DNA of 64,000 bases from Bacteroidota bacterium (GTDB lineage: Bacteria; Bacteroidota; Bacteroidia; Bacteroidales; F082), in assembly GCA_016715945.1 (NCBI GenBank), contig JADJXJ010000001.1, forward strand, positions 2,294,001 to 2,358,000, given 5' to 3'. Below are positions 1 to 9,750 of the stretch, in pieces; position 1 is the stretch's first letter; each line of letters starts with the position of its first letter. Made by a program: the position numbers and the translations under genes. A model generated the notes under the pieces. The model saw only the letters and a program-made list of their open reading frames with translations, did no database searches and was not told the origin of the DNA.

Positions 1-777
1 GCCTTCGTCGGTGGAATAACGCGCAAATCCTCCCTCGAGCTGATCAAAAATACCGCCGCGATGCATCCGGTCGAGGGTGAACAACACATGCCGTCCGAAC
101 CTGGGTTCGTCGAGCTGCGAGGCGAGCAACCACTCAAACAGCAGCAGGTCTGGCATCGGAAACTTTGGAGCTCCTTTCTGGCCGCCATAAATTGTATCGG
201 CCTGACCAAACAACCTGCGGGCCATGGCTTTGAGCACAGCTGTGGCATCGTATTCATCTTGCCTCAGAGCCACCTTCATGCGCTCGTTCAAACCCTGATG
301 CACATTGTCGGCCTGCTGCCAAAGGGCATTGTCCTGATTTTGCCAAAGCCTGGCAAAATGTTCCACCACATTCAACCACTGTGCTTTGCGGAAATAAGTA
401 CCGCCCCATACCGGCCTTCCGTCGGGCATGGCAAAGCAATTCAAAGGCCAGCCCCCGTGCCCTGTGATCAGTTGCACCGCCTCCATAAACATATGATCCA
501 CATCAGGACGCTCTTCGCGGTCCACCTTGATGCATATGAAGTGAGCATTCATGAGCTTTGCAACTTCCTCGTCTTCAAACGATTCTTTTTCCATTACATG
601 GCACCAGTGACAGGCCGAGTAGCCTATGCTGACCAGGATCATGCGGTTTTGTTCAACCGCCAACCTCAGGGTATCCTCATTCCATGGGTACCAGTCCACA
701 GGGTTGTAAGCATGTTGCAACAGGTAGGGGCTGGTTTCGTTGATCAGCCGGTTTGGTTTGCGGTGAGCCTGGCTCAT
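1..777 (-). CDS. DUF255 / YyaL-type thioredoxin-domain protein (3' part beyond window)
   Basis: The frame reads leftward from ATG at 777 and runs off the left edge; 259 residues are visible. The N-terminus has NETSPYLLQHAYNPVDWYPW followed by a thioredoxin-like CHWC motif (C56, C59), then DREERPDVD and GHGGWPLNCF, which together are diagnostic of the DUF255 family (YyaL / spermatogenesis-associated protein 20). Family members have an N-terminal thioredoxin fold followed by an (alpha/alpha)6 barrel like that of N-acylglucosamine epimerases; the barrel would lie outside the window. Cellular role is poorly known. The gene is divergent from polA, with 212 bp between them. No Shine-Dalgarno sequence is evident. 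Confidence 0.9.
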   Translation of the reverse strand, partial: MSQAHRKPNRLINETSPYLLQHAYNPVDWYPWNEDTLRLAVEQNRMILVSIGYSACHWCHVMEKESFEDEEVAKLMNAHFICIKVDREERPDVDHMFMEAVQLITGHGGWPLNCFAMPDGRPVWGGTYFRKAQWLNVVEHFARLWQNQDNALWQQADNVHQGLNERMKVALRQDEYDATAVLKAMARRLFGQADTIYGGQKGAPKFPMPDLLLFEWLLASQLDEPRFGRHVLFTLDRMHRGGIFDQLEGGFARYSTDEG

Positions 778-989
778 GGACAGTTTTTTGAAATTTATAA
801 AAGTATCAAGGCATCTAAGTTAACGCTAAAGCCATTGCAGTGTTCAGGCAATGTGTCAGGTGGGTGTGTTTTCGTGTCCAAATCAATCAAAAATCTTTCT
901 CCACCGGGAGGTTTACAGGATTTTTGAGTCGTAGAGGGTTAGCAAAGGCTTCAATAGCCCTAATTTAGCAAACCAAATTTGAATCAGGC

Positions 990-3752
990 ATGACGCAATC
1001 ACGTCCGAAACTTTTTCTTCTCGATGCCATGGCGCTCATTTACAGGGCCTTTTTTGCGATGAACAAGACTCCCAGAATCAACTCCAAGGGCATGAATACC
1101 TCAGCCATTCTGGGTTTTGCCAACACCTTGTACGACATTATCCGCAACGAAAGGCCCAGCCACCTGGGAGTGGCTTTCGATACCATGGCGCCCACCCAAC
1201 GGCACACCGATTTTGCTGATTACAAGGCACATCGTGAAAAAATGCCTGATGACATTGCACAAGCCATCCCCTGGGTGATCGAACTTGTGAAAGCTTTCGA
1301 CATCCCGGTGTTGATGCTGGATGGCTACGAAGCCGACGACATCATCGGCACCCTGGCCAAAGCCGCAGAACGTCAGGGTTTTGAGGTATATATGATGACT
1401 CCGGATAAAGACTTCGGACAACTGGTGAGCGAAAACATCAGGATGTATAAACCGGGCCGTGCAGGCGAGCCGGCGGAAGTTTGGGGTGTGAGCGAAGTGT
1501 GCAGTCGTTATGGCATTGAACGACCCGAACAGGTGATCGACATCCTTGGCCTGATGGGCGATGCCAGCGACAATATTCCGGGGATTCCGGGCGTGGGCGA
1601 AAAAACTGCCATCAAGCTGGTGCAGGAATTCGGCTCGATTGAAAATCTGCTGGCCAACACCCATCAACTCAAAGGGAAGCTCAAAGAAAATGTGGAACAA
1701 TTTGCAAATCAGGGGCTTCAGTCGAAGCAGCTGGCTACCATCATCACCGATGCGCCAGTGCCCTTTGAGCCCGACAAGCTGAAGATGGGCAGCCCTGACC
1801 TGGAAAAGCTGAAAGAAATTTTCGATGAGCTGGAGTTCAGGACCTTTGCGCGCAGGGTGTTCAACGATTTACAGAGTGCAGGCAACGACCTGTTCAGTGG
1901 GCTGCCCTCCGAAGATCAGGGCCTGGCTTCGGGGACCAAACTCACCATCGAAACCCTTGCACATCGTTACGAACTGGTTCAGGGAGAAGATGAGTTGCGA
2001 CAGTTGGCATCAAATCTACTGAATCACAAGGTAGTGTGCTTCGACACCGAAACCACAGCCCTGGATGCACACACAGCCGAACTAGTTGGCCTGTCGTTTG
2101 CCGTTGAGCCACACCATGCGTGGTACGTCCCCATGCCCGAAAACTATCATCAGTGCCAGCAAATGCTCGACCTGTTGAGGCCGTTCTTTTCCAATCCGGA
2201 AATACTCAAGGTAGGTCAGAACATGAAATACGACATGGCTGTGCTACGCTGGTATGAGATACCGGTGGCGGGTCCATTGTTCGACACCATGATTGCCCAT
2301 TACCTGATTGAACCGGAACAGCGTCATAGCATGGACTATATGGCTGAAACCCTGCTCAACTACAGCCCGGTATCCATCGAAAGCCTGATTGGCAAAAAAG
2401 GTAAAGGGCAGGGTTCGATGCGCGATGTGCCTTTGGAGAAAATAAAGGAATACGCAGCCGAAGATGCCGATATCACCCTGCAACTGTATCACAAACTGGC
2501 TCCGGAGCTCAAAAAAAACGGGCTTGAAGAGCTCATGCACGGCATTGAGATGCCGTTACTGAGCGTGCTGATGGACATGGAGGCCGAAGGCGTAAAACTC
2601 GACATTGCCACCCTGAACGAAATCGGGGAGGGAATGCAGCAGGAGATACAACAACTTGAGAAAGAGATTCAAGCCCTGGCCGGAACCCCATTCAACATTG
2701 CATCGCCAAAACAACTTGGTGAGGTGCTTTTCGAAAAACTCGGCCTGCGCACCAACGCCAAAAAAACCAAAACAGGACAATATCCCACAGGCGAAGAAGT
2801 GCTCAGCCAATTGGTACATGCCCATCCCATTGTAGAAAAGATCCTGGAATACCGCCAGCTGACCAAGCTCAAATCGACCTATGTGGATGCTTTGCCTGCA
2901 CTCGTCAACCCGCGCGATGGTCGCGTGCACACATCTTATAATCAGGCTGTTGCTGCCACCGGGCGGCTCAGCTCGAACAATCCCAACCTGCAGAATATCC
3001 CCATACGCACCGAGCGCGGCCGCGAAATTCGCAAGGCTTTCGTGCCACGAAACAAACACTACACCCTGCTGGCTGCCGACTATTCGCAGATCGAGCTTCG
3101 CATCATCGCCCACCTGAGCGGCGACCAGGGAATGATTGAAGCATTCAGAAGCGGGCACGATATTCATGCTGCCACCGCATCAAAGGTGTATGGCGTTCCT
3201 ATAGAATTGGTAACCAAAGAGATGCGGCGCAATGCCAAAACAGTCAACTTTGGCATCATTTACGGCATTTCGGCCTTTGGCCTGTCGGAGCGCCTGGGCA
3301 TTCCGCGCAGCGAAGCCGCACAAATCATCAACAGCTACTTCAAGGAATATCCCGGCATCAAAGCCTACATGAACCGACAGATAGAATTTGCCAGGCAAAA
3401 CGGTTATGTGGAAACCATGCTTGGCCGCCGGAGGTACCTCAGGGACATCAATGCCGCCAACAGCGTAGTGCGAGGTTTTGCCGAGCGCAACGCCATCAAC
3501 GCACCCATTCAGGGCAGCTCGGCCGACATGATCAAGCTGGCCATGATCCGCATACACGCACAGATGAAACAATTGGGCATGCAGTCGAAAATGATTCTTC
3601 AGGTGCACGACGAATTGGTGTTCGACGCCCTGATCGAAGAGCTCGACGCACTCAAGCCATTGGTTGAGCAACATATGCGCGAAGCATTGCCACTTTCGGT
3701 GCCCGTTGTGGTGGAGATGAATACCGGAAACAACTGGCTTGAGGCACACTAA
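990..3752 (+). CDS. polA: DNA polymerase I
   Basis: 920 residues, the usual length for a three-domain Pol I. The 5'-3' flap exonuclease domain covers about residues 1-300 (LFLLDAMALIYRAFFAM; GYEADDIIGTLA). The 3'-5' proofreading domain is about 330-520 with its acidic residues intact (FDTETT with D352 and E354, KYDM with D415, EDADITL near 491). The polymerase domain has motif A DYSQIELRII (D697), motif B RRNAKTVNFGIIYG and motif C QVHDELVF (H872, D873). It should fill gaps and remove RNA primers and damaged bases. tadA follows after 12 nt, so the two are probably cotranscribed. No clear promoter box was found in the 212-bp divergent spacer upstream. Confidence 0.97.
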   Translation: MTQSRPKLFLLDAMALIYRAFFAMNKTPRINSKGMNTSAILGFANTLYDIIRNERPSHLGVAFDTMAPTQRHTDFADYKAHREKMPDDIAQAIPWVIELVKAFDIPVLMLDGYEADDIIGTLAKAAERQGFEVYMMTPDKDFGQLVSENIRMYKPGRAGEPAEVWGVSEVCSRYGIERPEQVIDILGLMGDASDNIPGIPGVGEKTAIKLVQEFGSIENLLANTHQLKGKLKENVEQFANQGLQSKQLATIITDAPVPFEPDKLKMGSPDLEKLKEIFDELEFRTFARRVFNDLQSAGNDLFSGLPSEDQGLASGTKLTIETLAHRYELVQGEDELRQLASNLLNHKVVCFDTETTALDAHTAELVGLSFAVEPHHAWYVPMPENYHQCQQMLDLLRPFFSNPEILKVGQNMKYDMAVLRWYEIPVAGPLFDTMIAHYLIEPEQRHSMDYMAETLLNYSPVSIESLIGKKGKGQGSMRDVPLEKIKEYAAEDADITLQLYHKLAPELKKNGLEELMHGIEMPLLSVLMDMEAEGVKLDIATLNEIGEGMQQEIQQLEKEIQALAGTPFNIASPKQLGEVLFEKLGLRTNAKKTKTGQYPTGEEVLSQLVHAHPIVEKILEYRQLTKLKSTYVDALPALVNPRDGRVHTSYNQAVAATGRLSSNNPNLQNIPIRTERGREIRKAFVPRNKHYTLLAADYSQIELRIIAHLSGDQGMIEAFRSGHDIHAATASKVYGVPIELVTKEMRRNAKTVNFGIIYGISAFGLSERLGIPRSEAAQIINSYFKEYPGIKAYMNRQIEFARQNGYVETMLGRRRYLRDINAANSVVRGFAERNAINAPIQGSSADMIKLAMIRIHAQMKQLGMQSKMILQVHDELVFDALIEELDALKPLVEQHMREALPLSVPVVVEMNTGNNWLEAH

Positions 3753-3764
3753 ACCGGAGGGGAT

Positions 3765-4208
3765 ATGCTGAGCATCATGAGCGACGAATATTTTATGCGC
3801 GAGGCATTGCGCGAAGCAGCAAAGGCAGCCGAAGCCGGTGAGGTGCCCGTGGGAGCCGTGGTTGTGAGCAACGGAAAGATTATTGCCCGCGCCCACAATA
3901 TGACCGAAACCCTCAACGATGCCACTGCCCATGCCGAGATGCTCGCCATCACCGCCGCCACAAACTACATCGGAGGTAAATATCTGGAAGAGTGCACCTT
4001 ATATGTGAGCCTTGAACCCTGCCCCATGTGTGCATCGGCGCTCAACCTGTCGCAAATCGGAAAGATTGTCTGGGCTGCCGACGATCCCAAACGTGGTTTT
4101 TCGAGGTACAGCCCGCTGCTGCTCCATCCGAAAACAAAAGCCGAGAAGGGATTGATGGCCGAAGTGGCCGCCCGCTTGCTGACAGATTTCTTCAAAGCCC
4201 GACGTTAA
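3765..4208 (+). CDS. tadA: tRNA-specific adenosine-34 deaminase
   Basis: 147 residues. Cytidine/deoxycytidylate-deaminase fold with the zinc-binding and catalytic signature HAE (H56, E58) and PCPMC (C86, C89). The TETLNDATAHAEM context and length fit TadA, which converts A34 to inosine in the anticodon of tRNA-Arg(ACG). A second in-frame ATG four codons in (MSDEYFMREAL) is an equally plausible start. It follows polA closely, and a 113-bp gap separates it from the PhoH gene. A related nucleoside deaminase (for example guanine deaminase) is the alternative, but the sequence around HAE favours TadA. Confidence 0.9.
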   Translation: MLSIMSDEYFMREALREAAKAAEAGEVPVGAVVVSNGKIIARAHNMTETLNDATAHAEMLAITAATNYIGGKYLEECTLYVSLEPCPMCASALNLSQIGKIVWAADDPKRGFSRYSPLLLHPKTKAEKGLMAEVAARLLTDFFKARR

Positions 4209-4321
4209 TTTTTTGACTTTAACAGCTGTTTGTTGATAAGTAATTAGGCTGGCGCTGATCCGGCAGACCTGTCAGGGCTAATTTTATCCACAGCCAGCAA
4301 GGGCGATAAACCACAGCACCT

Positions 4322-5659
4322 ATGCCCGTTAAAAAACCTTCCTCCCCGAAGATTTTTGTGCTCGACACTTCGGTTATCCTCTACAACCACAACGCAATCA
4401 ACACATTCGAAGAGCACGATGTGGCCATCCCGATCACAGTTTTCGAAGAGCTCGACAACTTCAAAAAAGGCAACGACAACAAAAACTACGAGGCCAGGGA
4501 GTTCATCCGGCTCATGGACCGCATTTCGGGCAAGACCACCATGAAAAACTGGAGACGCATCAACGGCCCGACCAAGGGACGCTTCAAAGTGCTGATGAAC
4601 GAGATGAGCAAGCTCGATGCACGGCAGGTTTTCGGAGCCGACAAACCCGATCACCGCATCCTGAATGCTGCCATCAAACTGGCCGAGGACAATCCGGACC
4701 GCAAGGTGATCCTGGTTTCGAAAGACGTCAACCTGCGACTGAAGGCCAAATCGCTGAACCTACAGGCCGAAGATTATGAGACAGGCAAGATCAAAGACGT
4801 GGAATCGCTCTACACCGGCAAAAGCTATCTGGAAGATGTGCCCCCCGAAGCCATCGACAAGCTCTTTGTGGATGGTTTTTGCCCACTTCAGGACATCGGG
4901 TTGCAAAAGGCTGTGCCCAACCATTATTTCACCCTGAAAAGCCATCGCAATTCGGCCCTGGCATTCTACAATCCTATCACCGACAGGCTCGAACGCATCG
5001 ACAAGCAATCCGTGTCGCGCATCTCGCCACGCAATGCCGAGCAGGTGTTTGCCCTTCACGCCCTGCTCAATCCTGAAGTGAAACTGGTTACCATTCAGGG
5101 TATTGCAGGCACAGGAAAGACCCTTCTTGCCCTCGCAGCCGCCTGGGAACAAAGGCGCAACTACAAACAGGTTTACCTGGCACGGCCAATCGTACCCCTG
5201 AGCAACAAAGATATCGGCTTCCTGCCGGGCGACATCAAATCGAAACTCAACCCCTACATGGAACCGCTTTGGGACAATCTGAAATATATTCAGAACCAGT
5301 ACGGTGAAGAGGACAAAGAGTATAAACGCATCACCGAAGCCATTGACAAAGAGAAACTTGTGATCACACCCCTGGCCTACATCCGCGGAAGAAGTATCTC
5401 GAATGTATTCTTCATTGTGGACGAAGCCCAGAACCTTACGCCCCACGAAGTGAAAACCATCATTACCCGTGCAGGCGAAAACACCAAGATTGTTTTTACA
5501 GGCGACATTTTCCAGATCGATACCCCGTATCTTGATGCGCACTCCAACGGGCTTTCGTATCTGATTGACAAGATCAAACACCACAGCATCTATGCCCACG
5601 TCCGCCTTGAAAAAGGCGAACGCTCGGGTTTAGCCAACCTGGCCAACGACCTGCTTTGA
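4322..5659 (+). CDS. PIN domain-PhoH family ATPase
   Basis: 445 residues. An N-terminal PIN ribonuclease-like domain (about 8-150) begins FVLDTSVILYNHN and has further conserved acidic positions (EELD, D in ADKPDHRIL). A C-terminal PhoH ATPase domain follows, with Walker A GIAGTGKT (about 260-267), Walker B FFIVDEAQN (about 362-370) and GDIFQIDTPYLD. This PIN-PhoH fusion matches the YlaK/PhoH2 type, whose characterised members act as RNA helicase/RNases; the substrate here is unknown. It lies between tadA and ftsX on the same strand. Confidence 0.88.
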   Translation: MPVKKPSSPKIFVLDTSVILYNHNAINTFEEHDVAIPITVFEELDNFKKGNDNKNYEAREFIRLMDRISGKTTMKNWRRINGPTKGRFKVLMNEMSKLDARQVFGADKPDHRILNAAIKLAEDNPDRKVILVSKDVNLRLKAKSLNLQAEDYETGKIKDVESLYTGKSYLEDVPPEAIDKLFVDGFCPLQDIGLQKAVPNHYFTLKSHRNSALAFYNPITDRLERIDKQSVSRISPRNAEQVFALHALLNPEVKLVTIQGIAGTGKTLLALAAAWEQRRNYKQVYLARPIVPLSNKDIGFLPGDIKSKLNPYMEPLWDNLKYIQNQYGEEDKEYKRITEAIDKEKLVITPLAYIRGRSISNVFFIVDEAQNLTPHEVKTIITRAGENTKIVFTGDIFQIDTPYLDAHSNGLSYLIDKIKHHSIYAHVRLEKGERSGLANLANDLL

Positions 5660-5712
5660 ACGCCGGCAACCGGGGTATTTTGTAACTTCGCTCCGCCAGA
5701 GCACGGAAAAGT

Positions 5713-6600
5713 ATGGTGGCAATTGACGAGGAAAAATTCAACAAACGCAGGCTGGCCGGCAGCTACATCACCTCGGTGATCAGCATCTGGCTTGTGCTTT
5801 TCGTGCTCGGTCTGTTTGGCCTCATCCTGATCAATGCAGCCACACTCTCGCAGCTCATTCGCGAAAACATCGGGCTGGAAGTGATCATAAAAAAAGGTGT
5901 GAACGAAGCCACCATACTGCAATATCAGAAAATGCTTGAATCTGAGCCTTTTGTTAAATCGGCCAGATACATCCCGCGCGAAGAAGCAACCCGACTGCTG
6001 GCCGAAGACCTGGGCGAAGACTTTGTCAAATGGCTGGGAGATGCTGACAATCCGCTGCTGCCCTCCATCGAACTCAAGTTTAAATCAGAATGGGCCAACA
6101 ACGACAGCCTCGAAGTCATCAGTCGCAAAATCATGCGCAATCCTGACATCAAGGAAGTGTATTACCAAAAATCGCTGGTCGATATGATCAACGAAAATTT
6201 CAAACGCATCAGCCTGTTGCTGCTGGGCTTCGGGAGTTTATTGTTAATTATTGCCATCATTTTGATACACAATACCATTCGCCTCTCGATCTATGCCAAA
6301 AGGTTCATCATCCGCAGCATGCAGCTTGTTGGCGCCACCGAGGGTTTCATCCATCGTCCGTTCTTTTTCAGGGCCTTGCTGCAAGGTATCATAAGCGCCA
6401 TCCTGGCCATCCTATTGCTCGCCCTGGTGCTGTATGCCGCACTGAGCAGCATTCCTGAATTGCTTTTGATTTACAACCCGACTCAGGTGGGCATCCTGTT
6501 TGGGGCGATGCTGCTCACCGGTATTCTGCTTACCACCCTGTCCACCTGGCTTGCCCTTCGCCGCTACCTGCGCGTTAAAACCGACAAACTCTTCATCTGA
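5713..6600 (+). CDS. ftsX: Cell-division ABC permease FtsX
   Basis: 295 residues with FtsX topology: a first transmembrane segment at about 18-42, a periplasmic domain of about 120 residues (the FtsX extracellular domain), then three hydrophobic segments at about 170-195, 220-245 and 260-283. The C-terminus is cytosolic and basic (ALRRYLRVKTDKLFI). FtsX pairs with the ATPase FtsE to activate septal peptidoglycan hydrolases. ftsE is not next to it here, as is common in Bacteroidota. It heads the cluster ftsX-DUF3098-uppP-truB. The sequence GTAACTTCGC about 20 nt upstream of the start resembles a degenerate -7 box. Confidence 0.88.
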   Translation: MVAIDEEKFNKRRLAGSYITSVISIWLVLFVLGLFGLILINAATLSQLIRENIGLEVIIKKGVNEATILQYQKMLESEPFVKSARYIPREEATRLLAEDLGEDFVKWLGDADNPLLPSIELKFKSEWANNDSLEVISRKIMRNPDIKEVYYQKSLVDMINENFKRISLLLLGFGSLLLIIAIILIHNTIRLSIYAKRFIIRSMQLVGATEGFIHRPFFFRALLQGIISAILAILLLALVLYAALSSIPELLLIYNPTQVGILFGAMLLTGILLTTLSTWLALRRYLRVKTDKLFI

Positions 6601-6622
6601 AAGTCCCTATCCCCAAAAAACA

Positions 6623-6630
6623 TATTTTTG
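6623..6630 (+). promoter_or_regulatory. Putative Bacteroidota -7 box before the DUF3098 gene
   Basis: TATTTTTG matches TAnnTTTG exactly and lies 19 nt before the start codon, in the short gap after ftsX. No TTG element is seen about 20 nt further upstream, so it may be a weak internal promoter. Confidence 0.4.
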
Positions 6631-6649
6631 CACCAAATCCACCGGAATT

Positions 6650-6910
6650 ATGTCCGCAAAAAAACCGACAGTTACCCCGAAAAACGAACCATCCAACGAC
6701 CAGTTTGCATTCACACGCGAAAATTACAAGTGGGTGCTTATCGGATTGGCGTTCATTATATTGGGATTTATCCTCATGATAGGTGGCGGCTCGAAAGACC
6801 CTAACGAATTCAGCGAAGGCATCTTTAGTTTCAGGCGCATGACCCTTGCCCCCATTCTGGTGCTGGCCGGCTATGCCATCGAGATTTACGCCATCATGAA
6901 GAAAGACTGA
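6650..6910 (+). CDS. DUF3098 small membrane protein
   Basis: 86 residues starting MSAKKPTVTP. The frame stays open upstream into ftsX, but the start at MSAKK gives a compact protein and places the -7 box correctly. A hydrophilic N-terminus (about 30 residues) is followed by two transmembrane segments (about 30-48 and 64-82) joined by GGGSKDPNEFSEGIFSFRR, characteristic of DUF3098. The position between ftsX and uppP is the usual one in Bacteroidota, which suggests an envelope or division-related role (inference); no function is established. uppP starts 7 nt after its stop. Confidence 0.85.
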   Translation: MSAKKPTVTPKNEPSNDQFAFTRENYKWVLIGLAFIILGFILMIGGGSKDPNEFSEGIFSFRRMTLAPILVLAGYAIEIYAIMKKD

Positions 6911-6917
6911 GCCAGCA

Positions 6918-7697
6918 ATGAGTTTGTTCGAAGCCATTGTCATTGCCATCGTCGAGGGGCTCACCGAATTTTTGCCGGTTTCGTCCACAGGTCACATGAT
7001 CATCACTCAGGAATTGCTGGGTATGGAGATCAACGACTTTGTAAAAGCCTTCACCGTCAACATTCAGTTTGGAGCCATCCTGAGTGTGGTGGTACTTTAC
7101 TGGAAACGTTTTTTTCAGTCGTTCGATTTTTATCTGAAACTTTTTGTGGCTTTTCTGCCCGCAGCAGTCATCGGTTTTCTTGCCAGCGACCTGATTGACC
7201 AGCTGCTCGAAAACGTGGTGGTAGTGGCCGTGATGCTTGTGCTGGGCGGCATCGTCCTGGTGTTTGTGGATCGTTGGTTTAAAAATCCCTCACCCAATCA
7301 GGACATCACCTATGAGAAAGCGCTCAAGATTGGTTTTTTTCAGGTCATTTCCATGATTCCGGGGGTGTCGCGCTCGGCAGCTACCATCATTGGCGGTATG
7401 ACACAAAAGCTCGATCGCAAGCATGCTGCAGAGTTCTCTTTTTTTCTTGCAGTGCCCACCATGTTTGCCGCATCGGGCTACAAGCTCCTTCAGAATTATC
7501 AGCACATCAGCAGCCAGGATATTGATATTCTGATCATTGGCAATATTGTTGCTTTTGTTGTGGCCATGATTGCCATCAAAACATTCATCAGCCTGCTCAC
7601 CCGCTACGGATTCAAATGGTTTGGCTACTACCGCATAGTGGTCGGCCTGACCATTCTGATCATGCTGGCCATGGGATATGAACTGAGTATGATTTAA
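6918..7697 (+). CDS. uppP: Undecaprenyl-diphosphatase UppP (BacA)
   Basis: 259 residues, multi-pass membrane protein. The two family signatures are present: EGLTEFLPVSSTGHM (about 12-26) and PGVSRSAATIIGG (about 148-160), which hold the catalytic Glu, Ser and Arg residues. It dephosphorylates undecaprenyl diphosphate to recycle the lipid carrier for peptidoglycan and surface polysaccharides, and overexpression gives bacitracin resistance. It follows the DUF3098 gene by 7 nt, so it is almost certainly in the same transcript. Confidence 0.96.
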   Translation: MSLFEAIVIAIVEGLTEFLPVSSTGHMIITQELLGMEINDFVKAFTVNIQFGAILSVVVLYWKRFFQSFDFYLKLFVAFLPAAVIGFLASDLIDQLLENVVVVAVMLVLGGIVLVFVDRWFKNPSPNQDITYEKALKIGFFQVISMIPGVSRSAATIIGGMTQKLDRKHAAEFSFFLAVPTMFAASGYKLLQNYQHISSQDIDILIIGNIVAFVVAMIAIKTFISLLTRYGFKWFGYYRIVVGLTILIMLAMGYELSMI

Positions 7698-7794
7698 TGC
7701 GGCTGTTTACCAACAACCACCTCATCTGGTTTACGGGAATCCTCACCTCAGCCCATATAACAGCAGAAACATAGTTTGCCCGGGGAAAATGGCC

Positions 7795-7802
7795 TAATTT
7801 TG
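7795..7802 (+). promoter_or_regulatory. -7 box of truB
   Basis: TAATTTTG followed by C, an exact TAnnTTTG match ending 4 nt before the truB ATG. A TTTG lies 16 nt upstream of the box. Transcription would start at or next to the start codon, predicting a leaderless or nearly leaderless mRNA. Confidence 0.55.
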
Positions 7803-7806
7803 CCTC

Positions 7807-8502
7807 ATGACACACGACTTTGAAGCAGGCCGGTTGCTTTTGATCGACAAGCCTGCAGGCTGGACTTCGTTTGATGTTGTAAACTTTATTCGTATCCAGA
7901 TTCGCCGCAGCCTGCAGATACCGCGGCTGAAAGTGGGACACGCAGGCACCCTCGATCCGCTGGCCACAGGTTTGCTACTGGTTTGCACAGGTAAGTTTAC
8001 CCGGCAAATCCAACAGCTTCAGGATCAGGACAAAGAATATACGGGCACCATCCGGATCGGAATGACCACACCGTCGTACGACCTCGAAACCGCGCCCGAC
8101 AGCACCCAGCCGTGGGCGCACATTCGAGTGGAAGATATCGAAGCTGTGCTGCCGTCATTCACCGGCAACCTCATGCAGGTGCCCCCGGTTTATTCCGCCA
8201 TCAAGGTGGATGGAAAAAGGGCTTTCGACATGGCCCGCCGAAAGCGCGAGCTGAAGCTCGAAGCCCGGCCGGTGGTGATTCATGCCTTCGTGATTACCGA
8301 CATCCGCCTTCCTGAAATTGACTTCCGGGTGCGCTGCAGCAAAGGCACTTACATCCGCAGCCTGGCACACGATTTTGGCCAGGCCCTGGGCACAGGGGCT
8401 GTACTGACCAGTCTCAGGCGCACTGCCATAGGGCAATACACTGTGGATGAAGCCATAAGCCCCGAACAGTTCAGGCTTCACCTGGAATCGGCCACAGGTT
8501 AA
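7807..8502 (+). CDS. truB: tRNA pseudouridine-55 synthase
   Basis: 231 residues. The TruB signature GHAGTLDPLATGLL carries the catalytic Asp (D50), with the usual opening LLIDKPAGWTSFDVV and later QVPPVYSAIKVDGKRA and RCSKGTYIRSLAHD. It makes pseudouridine 55 in the T-psi-C loop of tRNA. It is shorter than the E. coli protein because it lacks an extended C-terminal PUA domain, which is normal in this phylum. It precedes queA, another tRNA-modification gene, but queA appears to have its own promoter. Confidence 0.95.
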   Translation: MTHDFEAGRLLLIDKPAGWTSFDVVNFIRIQIRRSLQIPRLKVGHAGTLDPLATGLLLVCTGKFTRQIQQLQDQDKEYTGTIRIGMTTPSYDLETAPDSTQPWAHIRVEDIEAVLPSFTGNLMQVPPVYSAIKVDGKRAFDMARRKRELKLEARPVVIHAFVITDIRLPEIDFRVRCSKGTYIRSLAHDFGQALGTGAVLTSLRRTAIGQYTVDEAISPEQFRLHLESATG

Positions 8503-8560
8503 AAAAGCTTAAACCTGTTGCTTTAGTCTTATCGAACAAGCACTTACACTGCCACATAGC

Positions 8561-8591
8561 TTGACAAGGCCTCGTTCTTGGGCTACCTTTG
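8561..8591 (+). promoter_or_regulatory. Promoter of queA (-33 TTG, -7 TACCTTTG)
   Basis: TTGACA at the left end and TACCTTTG at the right end, with 20 nt between TTG and the -7 box. This matches the Bacteroidota primary-sigma consensus. A leader of about 75 nt to the queA start follows. Confidence 0.65.
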
Positions 8592-8670
8592 CAAACCCTA
8601 CCTTTTTTCGTTGCTTAAACGGACCGGAGGATTTTTAGAAAATCAAGTTGGAAATTAACAGGTTAAGCAA

Positions 8671-9720
8671 ATGAAACTATCTCAATTCAGGTACAACCTG
8701 CCCTCGAACCTTATTGCAAGCTACCCCCCAAAAAACCGCGACGAATCCAGGCTGATGGTGCTCAACCGCAAGGATCAGACCATAGAGCACAGGATTTTCA
8801 AAGACATCGTGGAGTATTTCAAAGACGGTGATGTGTTTGTGCTCAACAACACCAAGGTGTTTCCTGCCAGGCTGTATGGAGAAAAAGAAAAAACCGGAGC
8901 CAAGATCGAAGTTTTTCTGCTTCGTGAACTCAATCGCGAAAGCCGCCTCTGGGACGTGCTCGTTGACCCCGCACGCAAGATTCGCATTGGCAACAAGCTC
9001 TACTTTGGCGAGAACGACGACCTGGTGGCCGAGGTTATCGACAACACCACCTCACGTGGGCGCACCCTGAGGTTTTTGTTCGACGGACCGTACGAGGAGT
9101 TCAAGAAAACCATCTACTCCCTGGGCGAAACCCCGCTTCCCAAGGTGCACGAACGTCCGGTGGAACCACTGGATGCCGAGCGGTATCAGACCATCTTTGC
9201 CAAGCATGAAGGTGCAATAGCCGCCCCGACCGCAGGTTTGCATTTCAGCCGCGAGCTGCTCAAAAGGTTGGAGCTCATTGGTGTGAACTTTGCCGAAATC
9301 ACCCTGCACACGGGCATGGGCAATTTCCGTCCCATCGAAGTGGAAGACCTTACCAAGCATAAAATGGACTCGGAAGAGATGTATATCGACGAGGAAAATG
9401 CCGCCAAGGTGAACGATGCCAAAGCACGCGGAAACGCCATCGTCGCTGTCGGAACCACCTCCATGAAGGCCCTCGAAAGTGCCATGACCATTCCCGGACG
9501 CATCAAGCCCTTCAAAGGCTGGACCAACAAATTCATCTTCCCGCCCTACGACTTTGGAGTGGCCGATGCCATGGTAACCAACTTCCACCTGCCCAAATCG
9601 CCCATGCTGATGCAGGTGACTGCCTTCGGAGGCTACGACTTCATCATGAAGGCCTATAAAGAAGCCGTGAACATGAAATATCGGTTTTTTACCTATGGCG
9701 ATGCCATGCTAATACTCTGA
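8671..9720 (+). CDS. queA: S-adenosylmethionine:tRNA ribosyltransferase-isomerase
   Basis: 349 residues, the normal QueA length. Signatures include VFVLNNTKVFPARL, IAAPTAGLHF, TLHTGMGNFRPI and TNFHLPKSPMLMQVTAFGG. It transfers and isomerises the ribosyl group of SAM onto preQ1 in tRNA to make epoxyqueuosine at position 34. The start MKLSQFRYNLPSNLIA is standard. It has its own promoter and ends at a strong terminator, so it is probably monocistronic. Confidence 0.96.
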   Translation: MKLSQFRYNLPSNLIASYPPKNRDESRLMVLNRKDQTIEHRIFKDIVEYFKDGDVFVLNNTKVFPARLYGEKEKTGAKIEVFLLRELNRESRLWDVLVDPARKIRIGNKLYFGENDDLVAEVIDNTTSRGRTLRFLFDGPYEEFKKTIYSLGETPLPKVHERPVEPLDAERYQTIFAKHEGAIAAPTAGLHFSRELLKRLELIGVNFAEITLHTGMGNFRPIEVEDLTKHKMDSEEMYIDEENAAKVNDAKARGNAIVAVGTTSMKALESAMTIPGRIKPFKGWTNKFIFPPYDFGVADAMVTNFHLPKSPMLMQVTAFGGYDFIMKAYKEAVNMKYRFFTYGDAMLIL

Positions 9721-9750
9721 CAAAGTTGAAGTTAAAAATATCCCCATCTT